Part shown: piece after piece, positions 6,838 through 14,564 of the stretch | Layout: every line of letters begins with the position of its first letter | Numbering within the stretch: the stretch's first letter is position 1 | Assembly: GCA_007119985.1 (NCBI GenBank) | Contig: SKOQ01000175.1 | Span: 1 to 26,079 of the forward strand | Origin: Marinospirillum sp. | GTDB lineage: Bacteria; Pseudomonadota; Gammaproteobacteria; Pseudomonadales; Halomonadaceae | Direction of reading: 5' to 3' | Length of the DNA stretch: 26,079 bases | The notes under the pieces: generated by a model | What the model saw: the letters and a program-made list of their open reading frames with translations, nothing else | What the model was told of the DNA's origin: nothing | The model's database searches: none | Made by a program: the position numbers and the translations under genes

Positions 6838-7213
6838 GCTTGCCCTATTGTGGATGCTGATTTGTGGGTTGCTACTGATTCTGGTGCTGTGGTGGCAACC
6901 TTGGGCTGAAGCGCGCTGGCTTATTGTGTTGCTTTTGCTCCATTTGGGCTGGGCGCTTTATGGGCAGCTTGGTCCAGTCGCTCCCTGTGCTTTTTGCTGG
7001 CGCGAGCAGCGGCTCGATATCATCAACCGGCAAGGCGAGGTCTTTTCTCTGACGTCTGCGCCTTGCTGGATCAGCCCCTTCTGGATCGCTTGGCGTCTAC
7101 CTTGGGCGCCTTATTCCTGCTGGCTGCTCTGGCCTGATGCCGTCACCCCAGCTGAGCGTGCCGCGCTACGACGCTGGGTCTATGCCCAGCGCGATGCGCA
7201 CCCTTCCTCTTAA
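6797..7213 (+). CDS. ygfX: YgfX (CptA)-like membrane protein
   Basis: The protein of 138 residues has two adjacent hydrophobic segments (about residues 15-32 and 38-52) near the N-terminus and a Trp-rich soluble C-terminal domain ending LRRWVYAQ. That layout and the position immediately after sdhE identify YgfX. ATG 6797 has an AGGA (6784-6787) 9 bases upstream and would overlap sdhE by 41 bases. A start at TTG 6848 or ATG 6854 cannot be excluded, but has no good ribosome binding site. In E. coli the protein was reported to inhibit FtsZ/MreB polymerisation, though its normal role is unsettled. Confidence 0.8.
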   Translation: MPEKATWINLKVSKLALLWMLICGLLLILVLWWQPWAEARWLIVLLLLHLGWALYGQLGPVAPCAFCWREQRLDIINRQGEVFSLTSAPCWISPFWIAWRLPWAPYSCWLLWPDAVTPAERAALRRWVYAQRDAHPSS

Positions 7214-7276
7214 ACTCAGCGATCTGAATCACGCTGGTCTTTTTCTTGTGCTGCCCATCAGGCTGTGCGCTAGGTA

Positions 7277-8881
7277 TTACCAGCGATCTGGCGTCAGCAG
7301 CGTATCTCGTGCTTCAGGTGCTGGAGCTGGATAATCGAGGGTAAAATGCAAGCCTCTACTTTCTTTGCGTAGCAGCGCTGAGCGGATAATCAGCTCGGCT
7401 ACTGTCGCTAGATTACGCAATTCCAACAGATCGCCGCTGATGCGGTAATTAGAATAGTATTCATGAATTTCAGATTGCAGCAGCTGAATGCGATGGGCAG
7501 CACGTTCTAGGCGTTTATTGGTGCGTACGATGCCCACATAATCCCACATAAAGCGCCTGAGCTCATCCCAGTTGTGGCTAATCACGACGTCTTCGTCTGA
7601 GTCAGTGACCTGTGATTCATCCCAAGCAGGCAGGGGTGGCGGTGGGGCCAGCTGCTGGATTTTGCTGCGCAGGTCTTCGGCGGCAAAGCGACCGTAGACG
7701 ATGCATTCGAGCAAAGAGTTGCTTGCCATACGATTTGCGCCGTGCAAACCCGTAAAGGCGCATTCTCCGATGGCATAAAGGCAGGGGATTTCTGTTTGAC
7801 CATAGGCATCCGTCACGATGCCACCACAGGTGTAGTGGGCGGCAGGCACGACAGGGAGAGCTTCTTGCGTGATATCGATACCTAGCTCAAGGCAGCGCTG
7901 ATAAATGGTTGGGAAGTGGCTGCGAATAAACTCTGGATCTTGATGGCTGATATCCAGATAAACATGGTCAAGGCCAAGGCGTTTCATTTCATGATCAATC
8001 GCGCGGGCCACGATATCGCGCGGTGCCAGTTCAGCGCGTTCATCAAAGCGGTGCATAAAGCGCTGGCCATCAGGCAATTTGAGATGCGCTCCTTCGCCTC
8101 TTAAGGCCTCACTGATCAGAAAGCTGCGTGCTTGGGGATGAAAGAGGCAGGTGGGGTGAAACTGGTTGAACTCCATATTGGCGACAGAGCAGCCCGCACG
8201 CCAAGCCATTGCAATACCATCGCCAGAGCTGGCATCGGGATTGGTGGAGTAGAGATAAACGCGGCTTGCACCCCCAGTGGCCAGAATAACGGCCTTCGCA
8301 CCCATGGGTTGGACTTGCTGCGTGGCCAGATTGAGGACATAAGCCCCGACGCAAGCTTCTTCAGCCAAGCCGAGTTTGTGGCGTGTAATGAGATCGACCG
8401 CCAGGTGCTGCTCAAAAAGATCGATCTGAGGATGTTGGCGCACCTTGTGTGCCAGCGTCTCGACCAGAGCGCGGCCTGTGGCGTCATCGGCATGGAGAAT
8501 GCGGCGGTGACTATGGCCGCCTTCGCGGGTGAGGTGGTAGGGGAAGTCGAGATCTTCATGCTCATCTGCGGGCGTAAAGGGGACGCCTTGATCGATGAGC
8601 CACTCAATGCTGGCGCGACTGGCGTTCACCACTCGCTCGACTGTGTGGCGATGGCAGAGTCCTGCGCCGGCATTGAGCGTGTCTTCGATATGTGATTCAG
8701 CGGTGTCGGTGGGGTCGATCACTGTGGCGATGCCACCTTGTGCCCAGCGGCTAGAGCCATCCCCAAGAGCCGCTTTACAGATCAGCGCCACGCGCGCTGT
8801 ATTGGCGAGTTCTAATGCGGCTGTCATGCCGGCGGCACCGCTGCCAATAATTAAAATGTCATAAGAGAGGGGCTCTGGCAT
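7277..8881 (-). CDS. nadB: L-aspartate oxidase
   Basis: NadB oxidises L-aspartate to iminoaspartate, the first step of de novo NAD synthesis, using FAD. The protein has 534 residues, the usual length. GSGAAGM at residues 13-19 is the FAD Rossmann motif. SSRWAQGGIA, the active-site segment REGGHSHRRILHA, EFNQFHPT, HYTCGGI and GLHGANRMASNSL are all conserved. The C-terminal helical domain follows at about residue 430. AAGGA lies about 11 bases before ATG 8881, somewhat long. The order sdhE-ygfX-nadB-rpoE matches Pseudomonas. Confidence 0.97.
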   Translation of the reverse strand: MPEPLSYDILIIGSGAAGMTAALELANTARVALICKAALGDGSSRWAQGGIATVIDPTDTAESHIEDTLNAGAGLCHRHTVERVVNASRASIEWLIDQGVPFTPADEHEDLDFPYHLTREGGHSHRRILHADDATGRALVETLAHKVRQHPQIDLFEQHLAVDLITRHKLGLAEEACVGAYVLNLATQQVQPMGAKAVILATGGASRVYLYSTNPDASSGDGIAMAWRAGCSVANMEFNQFHPTCLFHPQARSFLISEALRGEGAHLKLPDGQRFMHRFDERAELAPRDIVARAIDHEMKRLGLDHVYLDISHQDPEFIRSHFPTIYQRCLELGIDITQEALPVVPAAHYTCGGIVTDAYGQTEIPCLYAIGECAFTGLHGANRMASNSLLECIVYGRFAAEDLRSKIQQLAPPPPLPAWDESQVTDSDEDVVISHNWDELRRFMWDYVGIVRTNKRLERAAHRIQLLQSEIHEYYSNYRISGDLLELRNLATVAELIIRSALLRKESRGLHFTLDYPAPAPEARDTLLTPDRW

Positions 8882-8920
8882 GAAAATGGCTTTCCTTCAG
8901 TCAAGCGAATGAGTTAATTT

Positions 8921-8951
8921 GAGCGCCCGCCGACTTCTGGACTGGGCGCTC
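8921..8951 (-). terminator. Hairpin directly after the minus-strand mini-ORF
   Basis: GAGCGCCC (8921-8928) and GGGCGCTC (8944-8951) form a perfect 8-bp GC-rich stem with a 15-base loop. Read on the minus strand, it begins immediately after the TGA at 8952-8954 and is followed by AAATTAA, a weak U-tract. The position fits the end of a transcript, but termination strength is uncertain. Confidence 0.5.
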
Positions 8952-9110
8952 TCATGCTAAGGTATAGGGCTTTGAGTTCAGCTGGCAAGTTTTTCGTGCT
9001 TGATCCATGAAGTCAATCTCAAGGTTTGGGTCAAAGATGGAGGCGTAGAAAGCGCCAGTAAGGTCGGAGTCGATCGAGAGCACCGAGGTGGTGATCGCGC
9101 CTCCCATCAT
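8952..9110 (-). CDS. Short reading frame of unknown function, or 3' remnant of a lost gene
   Basis: This gives 52 residues starting MMGGAITTSVLSIDSD and ending NSKPYTLA. The frame stays open about 16 codons upstream of the first ATG to a TGA near 9158, so the original protein may have been longer. Composition is protein-like, with a hydrophobic start, an acidic middle (FDPNLEIDFMDQARK) and one Cys. The stop is followed immediately by the perfect hairpin at 8921-8951. No good Shine-Dalgarno is seen before the ATG. I do not recognise the family. It may be a decayed gene tail left between nadB and rpoE. Confidence 0.35.
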   Translation of the reverse strand: MMGGAITTSVLSIDSDLTGAFYASIFDPNLEIDFMDQARKTCQLNSKPYTLA

Positions 9111-9177
9111 AAAATAGATGATCTTCAGTAGATGGTCGAATGCAGGGTAGTGCGCTCAATATAAAGCGGGGTTCCTG

Positions 9178-9759
9178 ATGATAAGCGCTAGGGAAACGGA
9201 TCAGCGGCTAGTAGAGCGAGTGCAAAAAGGTGATAAACGCGCCTTTGATCTATTAGTAAAGAAGTATCAACATAAAATCATTGCACTCATCGGGCGCTAT
9301 GTTCAAGACTCGCATGAAATGCAGGATGTCGCGCAGGAGGCTTTTATTAAGGCCTATCGTGCGATCGGTAGTTTTCGTTCAGAAAGTGCTTTTTATACTT
9401 GGATGTATCGGATCGCGATTAATACAGCCAAAAACCATCTGGTGGCGCGGGGGCGGCGTCCTCCGGGTACGGATATTGATGTCGATGATGCCGAGGTCTA
9501 TGCCTTGCAGATGTCGGATATTGCCACACCAGAAGCGCAAATGATGCGTGATGAGTTAGAGGCCAAGATTTTCGCAACACTCGAGAAACTGCCCAATGAC
9601 TTGCGTACGGCTATTACCCTGCGTGAGTTTGAAGGTTTGAGCTATGAGGAGATTGCTGAGGCGATGGAGTGCCCTGTAGGAACAGTGCGCTCGCGGATTT
9701 TTCGTGCGCGGGAAGCCATTGATGTGGCTATTCAATCTCTGACAGAAGCACGCGCCTAA
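9178..9759 (+). CDS. rpoE: RNA polymerase sigma-E factor (RpoE/AlgU), ECF family
   Basis: The protein has 193 residues and the ECF layout. Region 2 is at about residues 20-90, with FDLLVKKYQHKI, the -10 recognition segment DVAQEAFIKAYRAI, and FYTWMYRIAINTAKNHL. Region 4 is at about 130-185, with LPNDLRTAITLREFEGLSYEEIAEAM and the helix-turn-helix CPVGTVRSRIFRAREAI. Similarity to Pseudomonas AlgU is obvious. RpoE directs transcription of envelope-stress genes and is held by RseA at the inner membrane. ATG 9178 has only a weak GGGG upstream. No clear GAACTT-type sigma-E promoter was found upstream. Confidence 0.97.
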   Translation: MISARETDQRLVERVQKGDKRAFDLLVKKYQHKIIALIGRYVQDSHEMQDVAQEAFIKAYRAIGSFRSESAFYTWMYRIAINTAKNHLVARGRRPPGTDIDVDDAEVYALQMSDIATPEAQMMRDELEAKIFATLEKLPNDLRTAITLREFEGLSYEEIAEAMECPVGTVRSRIFRAREAIDVAIQSLTEARA

Positions 9760-9772
9760 TCGCCAGCAGGGG

Positions 9773-9786
9773 TTGATCTAGATCAA
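9773..9786. promoter_or_regulatory. Perfect FNR/Anr-type box between rpoE and rseA
   Basis: TTGATCTAGATCAA is an exact match to the FNR/Anr consensus TTGAT-N4-ATCAA and fully palindromic. If it acted as a class II site at -41.5, transcription would start near 9821, about 98 bases before rseA, behind a weak TTTACT -10. It would allow oxygen-responsive expression of rseA-rseC-degP separately from rpoE. Function is inferred. Confidence 0.5.
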
Positions 9787-9918
9787 AGGTGTGTATTTTT
9801 TAAGGTTTTTTACTTTTGAGACAAAACCAAACCGCGTGGCGCTTGTCTATGAGGCACAGGGGTTTGAGTTATTCAAATCATGATGGCGGTGCAGACAAGG
9901 TGAAAAGAGGTTGAGAGT

Positions 9919-10617
9919 ATGACGGAGAAGCTACATCAGTCGTTATCGGCTGTAATGGATGCTGCTGACGATGATTTAGAATTGCCGCGTTTACTCAATG
10001 CGATGCAGTCTTCTTCTGAGCTGCAAAAAGAGCTGAGTGAAAAATGGCGTCGCTACCATCTGGTGCAGGGGGTGATGCGCGGAGAATTGCGCGATGTGGC
10101 CCATGCTGAAGCGGCGCAGGTCGATCTTTCTGCGCGGATCATGCAGCAGCTGGCACTAGAAAGCGGCGATCAGATTTATGATGCTGGTTTGGACACCGCT
10201 GCGGCGAACTCAGCAGAGGTGACTTCTGCGCCAGTCAGCCATGATAAGGGCAGCTGGTTTCGTGGCGCTGCTTTGGCCGCCTCGGTCGCTGTGTTGGCGA
10301 TTACGGGCGTCCAGCTGGTCAATCTGCCGCAGGGGCCAGCTGGCTCGCAGGAGCTAGTGAGTCAGCCGCTTGAGCCTCAATCGATTCAGCATTCAGCGCC
10401 GCCTAGCTTGCAGTTGGTCTCGAGCCAGCCCCTGCGTTTAGCGCCGGTGCAAGGCTATGCACCGCCACAGCGTTTTCAGCTGGTCAGTGAGAGCGTGGCC
10501 CCAGAAGCCTACTCGCGGATGCGTGTGATGGAAGAAGAAAACGCACAGCGCTGGAGTTCAGGTCAGCTGCAATCGCCAGTCAATTTCTTTTGGACTGCAC
10601 CGGCTAATGAGCCTTGA
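9919..10617 (+). CDS. rseA: RseA/MucA anti-sigma-E factor
   Basis: The protein has 232 residues and is membrane-spanning. The N-terminal cytoplasmic anti-sigma domain (residues 1-85) starts MTEKLHQSLSAVMDAADDDLE and contains EKWRRYHLVQGVMRGE, the RseA/MucA signature. One transmembrane helix follows at about 115-135 (AALAASVAVLAITGVQLV). The remaining ~95 residues are periplasmic and rich in Gln, Ser and Pro. Periplasmic stress proteases cut this part, releasing RpoE. The gene lies 159 bases after rpoE and 22 bases before rseC. rseB/mucB, which normally follows and protects RseA from cleavage, is absent. Confidence 0.93.
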   Translation: MTEKLHQSLSAVMDAADDDLELPRLLNAMQSSSELQKELSEKWRRYHLVQGVMRGELRDVAHAEAAQVDLSARIMQQLALESGDQIYDAGLDTAAANSAEVTSAPVSHDKGSWFRGAALAASVAVLAITGVQLVNLPQGPAGSQELVSQPLEPQSIQHSAPPSLQLVSSQPLRLAPVQGYAPPQRFQLVSESVAPEAYSRMRVMEEENAQRWSSGQLQSPVNFFWTAPANEP

Positions 10618-10639
10618 TCAGCCCCTGCTGAGTAGATAG

Positions 10640-11089
10640 ATGACCAGCTGGATTACACAAACAGCGAAGGTGGTGGCCCGATCAGAAGGTTGGGTTCAAG
10701 TGCAGCCGGTGACCACGCAAGGCTGTCAGACTTGTCAGCTGGCCGGTGCTTGTGGCCAAGGCGTGCTGGCACGCTGGATGCAAAAAAAACGCCCAGCAAT
10801 TCAGCTGGCTGCGCCGGACTCGGTAGCTGTCGGTGATCTTATCGAGTTGGGTGTGTCGAGCGAAGCCCTGATCAGAGCCGCTTTATGGCAATACCTCTTG
10901 CCACTGGTCGCGGCTTTATTCTCTCTGCTGTTGGTTGATGGTTTGTTTGCGCCGCCGCTGGCGTTTCAGGCAGGTGCTGCCCTCTTGGGTTTGCTCGTTG
11001 GTTTGGTGATAGCTGAGCGCTACGCCGCGCGCGTGGAATTAAAGCTGATGCCATCGCCTTCTTCTTCTGCTCGCACTTCCTTTCCATAA
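10640..11089 (+). CDS. rseC: RseC/MucC-like membrane protein
   Basis: The protein has 149 residues. The N-terminal domain carries a cysteine cluster, C29, C32 and C38 (GCQTCQLAGACGQG), as in RseC/MucC. Two transmembrane helices follow at about residues 80-97 and 103-122. RseC is a modulator of sigma-E and is related to proteins that keep SoxR and Rnf-type electron transfer active. Its position between rseA and degP supports the call. No good Shine-Dalgarno is seen, so translation may be coupled to rseA. Confidence 0.92.
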   Translation: MTSWITQTAKVVARSEGWVQVQPVTTQGCQTCQLAGACGQGVLARWMQKKRPAIQLAAPDSVAVGDLIELGVSSEALIRAALWQYLLPLVAALFSLLLVDGLFAPPLAFQAGAALLGLLVGLVIAERYAARVELKLMPSPSSSARTSFP

Positions 11090-11131
11090 CTGCTTTACTG
11101 ATTCTCTGTTTTAGACTGGAGTTGTCAGCAA

Positions 11132-12574
11132 ATGAAAAAAACACGCCTTGCTCCATTTTTCTTCATCGCCGCTTGTTTACTGTTCTTTTATCAACCTTTG
11201 GGCGCGGTGGATCGCCTACCTGATTTCACTGGGTTGGTTGAGCAAAGTGCCCCTGCTGTGGTGAATATCAGTACGGTGCGTGGACAGGTGCAGCGTCAAA
11301 CTCCGATGCCGCCATCGGGGGATTTTCCGGATCTTTTCCAGCATTTCTTTGGCCAGTCCCCCTTTGGTGGGCAGCCCTTTGCCCAGCCAGGACCCCAGCG
11401 TCAGCGTCCCAGCCGTCAATCACTGGGTTCAGGATTTATTATTTCGCAGGATGGTTATATCGTCACCAATCATCATGTGATTGAGGGAGCGCAGGAAATC
11501 CTCGTGCGCCTCAGTGATCGGCGTGAATATCAGGCGGAGTTGATCGGTAGTGATCCAGCGACAGATCTGGCGCTGCTTAAAATTGAGGCTGAGGATCTGC
11601 CGGTGGTGCGTCTTGGGGACTCTGAAAACCTGCGAGTGGGTTCTTGGGTGCTGGCTATCGGCTCTCCTTTTGGTTTTGACCATTCGGTGACGGCAGGGAT
11701 CGTCAGCGCCATAGGTCGCTCTTTGCCGAATGAAACCTATGTGCCCTTTATTCAGACCGATGTGGCGATCAACCCAGGCAACTCAGGTGGCCCCCTGTTT
11801 AATCTACAAGGCGAAGTGGTGGGTGTGAATTCGCAAATTTATACTCGCTCGGGTGGCTTTATGGGGTTGTCCTTTGCGATTCCTGTGCAGGTGGTAGAGC
11901 AGGTGGTGGCTCAGTTGCGTGATGATGGTCGCGTGGTGCGCGGTTGGCTGGGCGTGGTGATTCAAAATATTGATGTCAATCTGGCCCAGTCCTTTGGTTT
12001 AGATCGTCCACGCGGCGCTTTAATTGCTCAGGTTGATCCACGCAGCCCCGCCGCCGCAGGCGGGTTGCAGGCCGGTGATATCGTGCTGGAGGTAGAAGGA
12101 CGCAGTATCGAGGTCTCCTCTGATCTGCCACCTGCAGTGGGGAGAATACGCCCAGGTGATGAGGGTCGCTTCCGTGTCTTGCGTGATGGCAGTGAGATTG
12201 AGCTGCACATCCAAGTGGGTGAGCGACCCGATGATTCTCAAGGGCAGCGCAGTGCAGGCCGGGCCGATCCCAAGTCTGGTTTGGTGCTGATTGAAGATCG
12301 TCTTGGATTGACGCTCACTCCTCTTTCGGATGCTCAGCGTCAGCGCTGGAATCTGGAAGCCGGTTTAGAGGTGACCCAGATCGATTCAAGCGGTCTGGCT
12401 GCCCAAGCGGGTGTCCGGCGGGGCGATGTGCTGGTGTCTTTGGCGGGCCAGTCCATCACCAGTTTAGAGGTGTATCAGCAGCTGGTAGAGCAGCTGCCTG
12501 CTGGACGTGCCGTGCCGTTACGCTTAGTACGCCAGGGCAGCCCACTCTTTGTGGCGATTTATATCAGCGAATAG
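11132..12574 (+). CDS. degP: DegP/MucD (Do) periplasmic serine protease
   Basis: The protein of 480 residues has a signal peptide (about residues 1-25), a trypsin-like domain and two PDZ domains. The catalytic triad is visible: H115 in VTNHHVI, D145 in DPATDLALLK and S218 in NPGNSGGPL. PDZ1 (about 262-370) holds the RGWLGV strand and SPAAAGGLQAGDIV. PDZ2 (about 390-478) has SGLAAQAGVRRGDVLVSL. DegP degrades and chaperones misfolded envelope proteins. Placement as the last gene of the sigma-E operon corresponds to mucD of Pseudomonas. GGAG lies 10 bases before the ATG, and a terminator follows. Confidence 0.96.
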   Translation: MKKTRLAPFFFIAACLLFFYQPLGAVDRLPDFTGLVEQSAPAVVNISTVRGQVQRQTPMPPSGDFPDLFQHFFGQSPFGGQPFAQPGPQRQRPSRQSLGSGFIISQDGYIVTNHHVIEGAQEILVRLSDRREYQAELIGSDPATDLALLKIEAEDLPVVRLGDSENLRVGSWVLAIGSPFGFDHSVTAGIVSAIGRSLPNETYVPFIQTDVAINPGNSGGPLFNLQGEVVGVNSQIYTRSGGFMGLSFAIPVQVVEQVVAQLRDDGRVVRGWLGVVIQNIDVNLAQSFGLDRPRGALIAQVDPRSPAAAGGLQAGDIVLEVEGRSIEVSSDLPPAVGRIRPGDEGRFRVLRDGSEIELHIQVGERPDDSQGQRSAGRADPKSGLVLIEDRLGLTLTPLSDAQRQRWNLEAGLEVTQIDSSGLAAQAGVRRGDVLVSLAGQSITSLEVYQQLVEQLPAGRAVPLRLVRQGSPLFVAIYISE

Positions 12575-12634
12575 CAGCGGGTTTATTTCCCCTGCGCCGC
12601 TGAATCAGTTAGACTTTGGCGACTTTTCAAGGCA

Positions 12635-12675
12635 GTCCGATCAGGCTTGATGCCGTGATCGGGCTTTCTTTTTGT
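12635..12675 (+). terminator. Rho-independent terminator after degP
   Basis: The stem GTCCGATCA (12635-12643) pairs with TGATCGGGC through nine positions, with one G-T wobble. An inner GGC/GCC stem closes around TTGAT. TTTCTTTTT follows at once (from about 12664). It separates the sigma-E operon from lepA. Confidence 0.8.
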
Positions 12676-12704
12676 GATGACTTCTTTCTCGGATGCAGGT
12701 GAAC

Positions 12705-14504
12705 GTGAGCCCAATTAAGCATATCCGCAATTTTTCAATTATTGCCCATATCGACCATGGTAAATCGACGATTGCCGATCGTTTTATCCAATTTTGTGAA
12801 GGTCTTTCAGATCGTGAAATGAAAGAGCAGGTCCTAGATTCGATGGATCTGGAAAGAGAGCGAGGTATCACGATCAAGGCACAGAGTGTCACGCTGAACT
12901 ATGCCTCCTTATCAGGTGAAACCTATCAGCTGAATTTTATCGATACCCCAGGGCATGTCGACTTCTCGTATGAGGTTTCACGTTCCTTGGCCGCTTGTGA
13001 AGGCGCGCTGCTGGTGGTCGATGCAGGTCAGGGTGTTGAAGCGCAATCTGTCGCCAACTGCTATACCGCGATAGAGCAGGGGCTAGAAGTGGTGCCTGTT
13101 CTGAATAAGATGGATTTGCCCCAGGCCGATCCTGAAAAAGTGGCCAAGGAAATCGAAGAAATTATTGGCATTGATGCCACCGATGCGGTGCGCTGCTCGG
13201 CCAAAAGCGGCATAGGGATACAGGATATTCTTGAGCGTTTGGTGCAGCAAGTGCCGCCACCTGAAGGGGATATTGAAGCACCCTTACAGGCATTGATTAT
13301 TGATTCTTGGTTTGATAACTACTTAGGCGTTGTTTCTTTGGTGCGGATTAAAAATGGCACCTTAAAGAAAGGCGATAAGATTTTGATCAAATCGACAGGC
13401 AAAACCTGGGATGCCAATGGCGTCGGTATTTTTACGCCCAAGCGTGTTGAAACTGGCTGCTTAAAGGCCGGTGAAGTGGGTTATCTGGTCTCGGGCATCA
13501 AGGAAATCCATGGCGCGCCAGTGGGGGATACGATCACCCATGCTAAAACGCCTGATGTAGAACGCCTGCCTGGTTTCCAAAAGGTGAAGCCGCAGGTTTA
13601 TGCCGGCCTTTTCCCTGTTTCTTCAGATGATTTTGAAGACTTCCGCGAGGCGCTGGATAAACTCTCGCTCAACGATGCGTCTTTGTTCTATGAGCCAGAT
13701 AGCTCCGAAGCTCTGGGTTTTGGTTTCCGTTGTGGCTTCTTGGGCATGCTGCACATGGAAATCATCCAAGAACGCTTAGAGCGCGAGTATGATCTGGATC
13801 TGCTCACCACTGCGCCGACGGTGGTCTATGAAGTCGAGATGAAAAGTGGTGAAGTGGTCTATGTGGATAACCCCACACGCCTGCCTGATCCCGCTGGCAT
13901 CGCCGAAATGCGCGAGCCCATTGCACGCTGCACGATTCTGACGCCGCAGGAAATGGTCGGTTCGATCATTACCCTATGTACCGAAAAGCGCGGCATGCAA
14001 AAAGATATGCAGTATCTGGGGAGCCAAGTACAGCTGGTTTATGATATTCCGATGGCGGAAGTGGTCTTGGATTTCTTTGATCGCCTCAAATCAGCCTCGC
14101 GTGGTTTTGCCTCGCTTGAATACAGCTTTGATCGCTTTGAAGCGGCCAAGCTTGCCCGTTTGGATATCCTGATCAATGGCGAGAAGGTCGATGCACTGGC
14201 GTTGATTGTGCACCGTGATCTGGCAGCCAACAAAGGCCGTGCGCTGGTTGAGAAGATGCGAGAGCTGATTCCACGCCAGATGTTTGATGTGGCCATTCAA
14301 GCCGCCTTGGGTGGGCAGATTATTGCGCGCTCAACCGTGAAGGCGCTGCGTAAAAACGTGCTGGCCAAGTGTTATGGTGGTGATGCGACGCGTAAGAAAA
14401 AGCTGCTTGAGAAGCAAAAAGCAGGTAAAAAACGGATGAAGCAGGTCGGCCGTGTTGAAATTCCCCAAGATGCCTTCTTGGCGGTCTTGCAGGTCGATAG
14501 TTAG
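12705..14504 (+). CDS. lepA: Elongation factor 4 (LepA), ribosome-associated GTPase
   Basis: LepA acts on ribosomes during initiation/elongation and is a translational GTPase. The GTP-binding motif AHIDHGKST is at residues 14-22, with DTPGHVDF (switch II), NKMDLP and the CGFLGMLHMEI segment of domain III. The conserved C-terminal domain includes KALRKNVLAKCYGGD, typical of LepA. The start is set at GTG 12705, giving 599 residues as in E. coli and MSPIKHIRNFSI like Pseudomonas. ATG 12693 is an alternative but has no Shine-Dalgarno. The gene follows the terminator, so the lepA promoter must lie within 12576-12700. Confidence 0.97.
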   Translation: MSPIKHIRNFSIIAHIDHGKSTIADRFIQFCEGLSDREMKEQVLDSMDLERERGITIKAQSVTLNYASLSGETYQLNFIDTPGHVDFSYEVSRSLAACEGALLVVDAGQGVEAQSVANCYTAIEQGLEVVPVLNKMDLPQADPEKVAKEIEEIIGIDATDAVRCSAKSGIGIQDILERLVQQVPPPEGDIEAPLQALIIDSWFDNYLGVVSLVRIKNGTLKKGDKILIKSTGKTWDANGVGIFTPKRVETGCLKAGEVGYLVSGIKEIHGAPVGDTITHAKTPDVERLPGFQKVKPQVYAGLFPVSSDDFEDFREALDKLSLNDASLFYEPDSSEALGFGFRCGFLGMLHMEIIQERLEREYDLDLLTTAPTVVYEVEMKSGEVVYVDNPTRLPDPAGIAEMREPIARCTILTPQEMVGSIITLCTEKRGMQKDMQYLGSQVQLVYDIPMAEVVLDFFDRLKSASRGFASLEYSFDRFEAAKLARLDILINGEKVDALALIVHRDLAANKGRALVEKMRELIPRQMFDVAIQAALGGQIIARSTVKALRKNVLAKCYGGDATRKKKLLEKQKAGKKRMKQVGRVEIPQDAFLAVLQVDS

Positions 14505-14511
14505 TCGTGAG

Positions 14512-14538
14512 CCGAGTAGGGTACCCTGCCTTGCTCGG
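14512..14538 (+). other. mRNA hairpin between lepA and lepB
   Basis: CCGAGTAGGG and CCTTGCTCGG can pair through ten positions (two being G-T) around a 7-base loop. There is no T-run after it. It lies 9-13 bases before the lepB Shine-Dalgarno AAGGAAGGA, so it may affect mRNA stability or lepB translation rather than end transcription. Confidence 0.4.
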
Positions 14539-14564
14539 TGTTCATAAAGGAAGGAAGAGTTTTG

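Noticed and set aside
7217..7244. CAGCG/CGCTG stem followed by GTCTTTTT between ygfX and nadB
   Set aside because: A 5-bp stem with a 10-base loop is too weak to call a terminator, although the position between convergent genes is suggestive.
8109..8695. Long open frames on both strands inside nadB
   Set aside because: They lie wholly within an unambiguous NadB coding region, in other frames, and have no recognisable motifs.
9100..9177. Search for an autoregulatory sigma-E promoter (GAACTT type) upstream of rpoE
   Set aside because: No adequate match with a properly spaced -10 was found; a TATAAA near 9160 lacks a -35.
11429..12241. Minus-strand open frames inside degP
   Set aside because: Shadows of the DegP coding sequence, with no ribosome binding sites or domain signatures.
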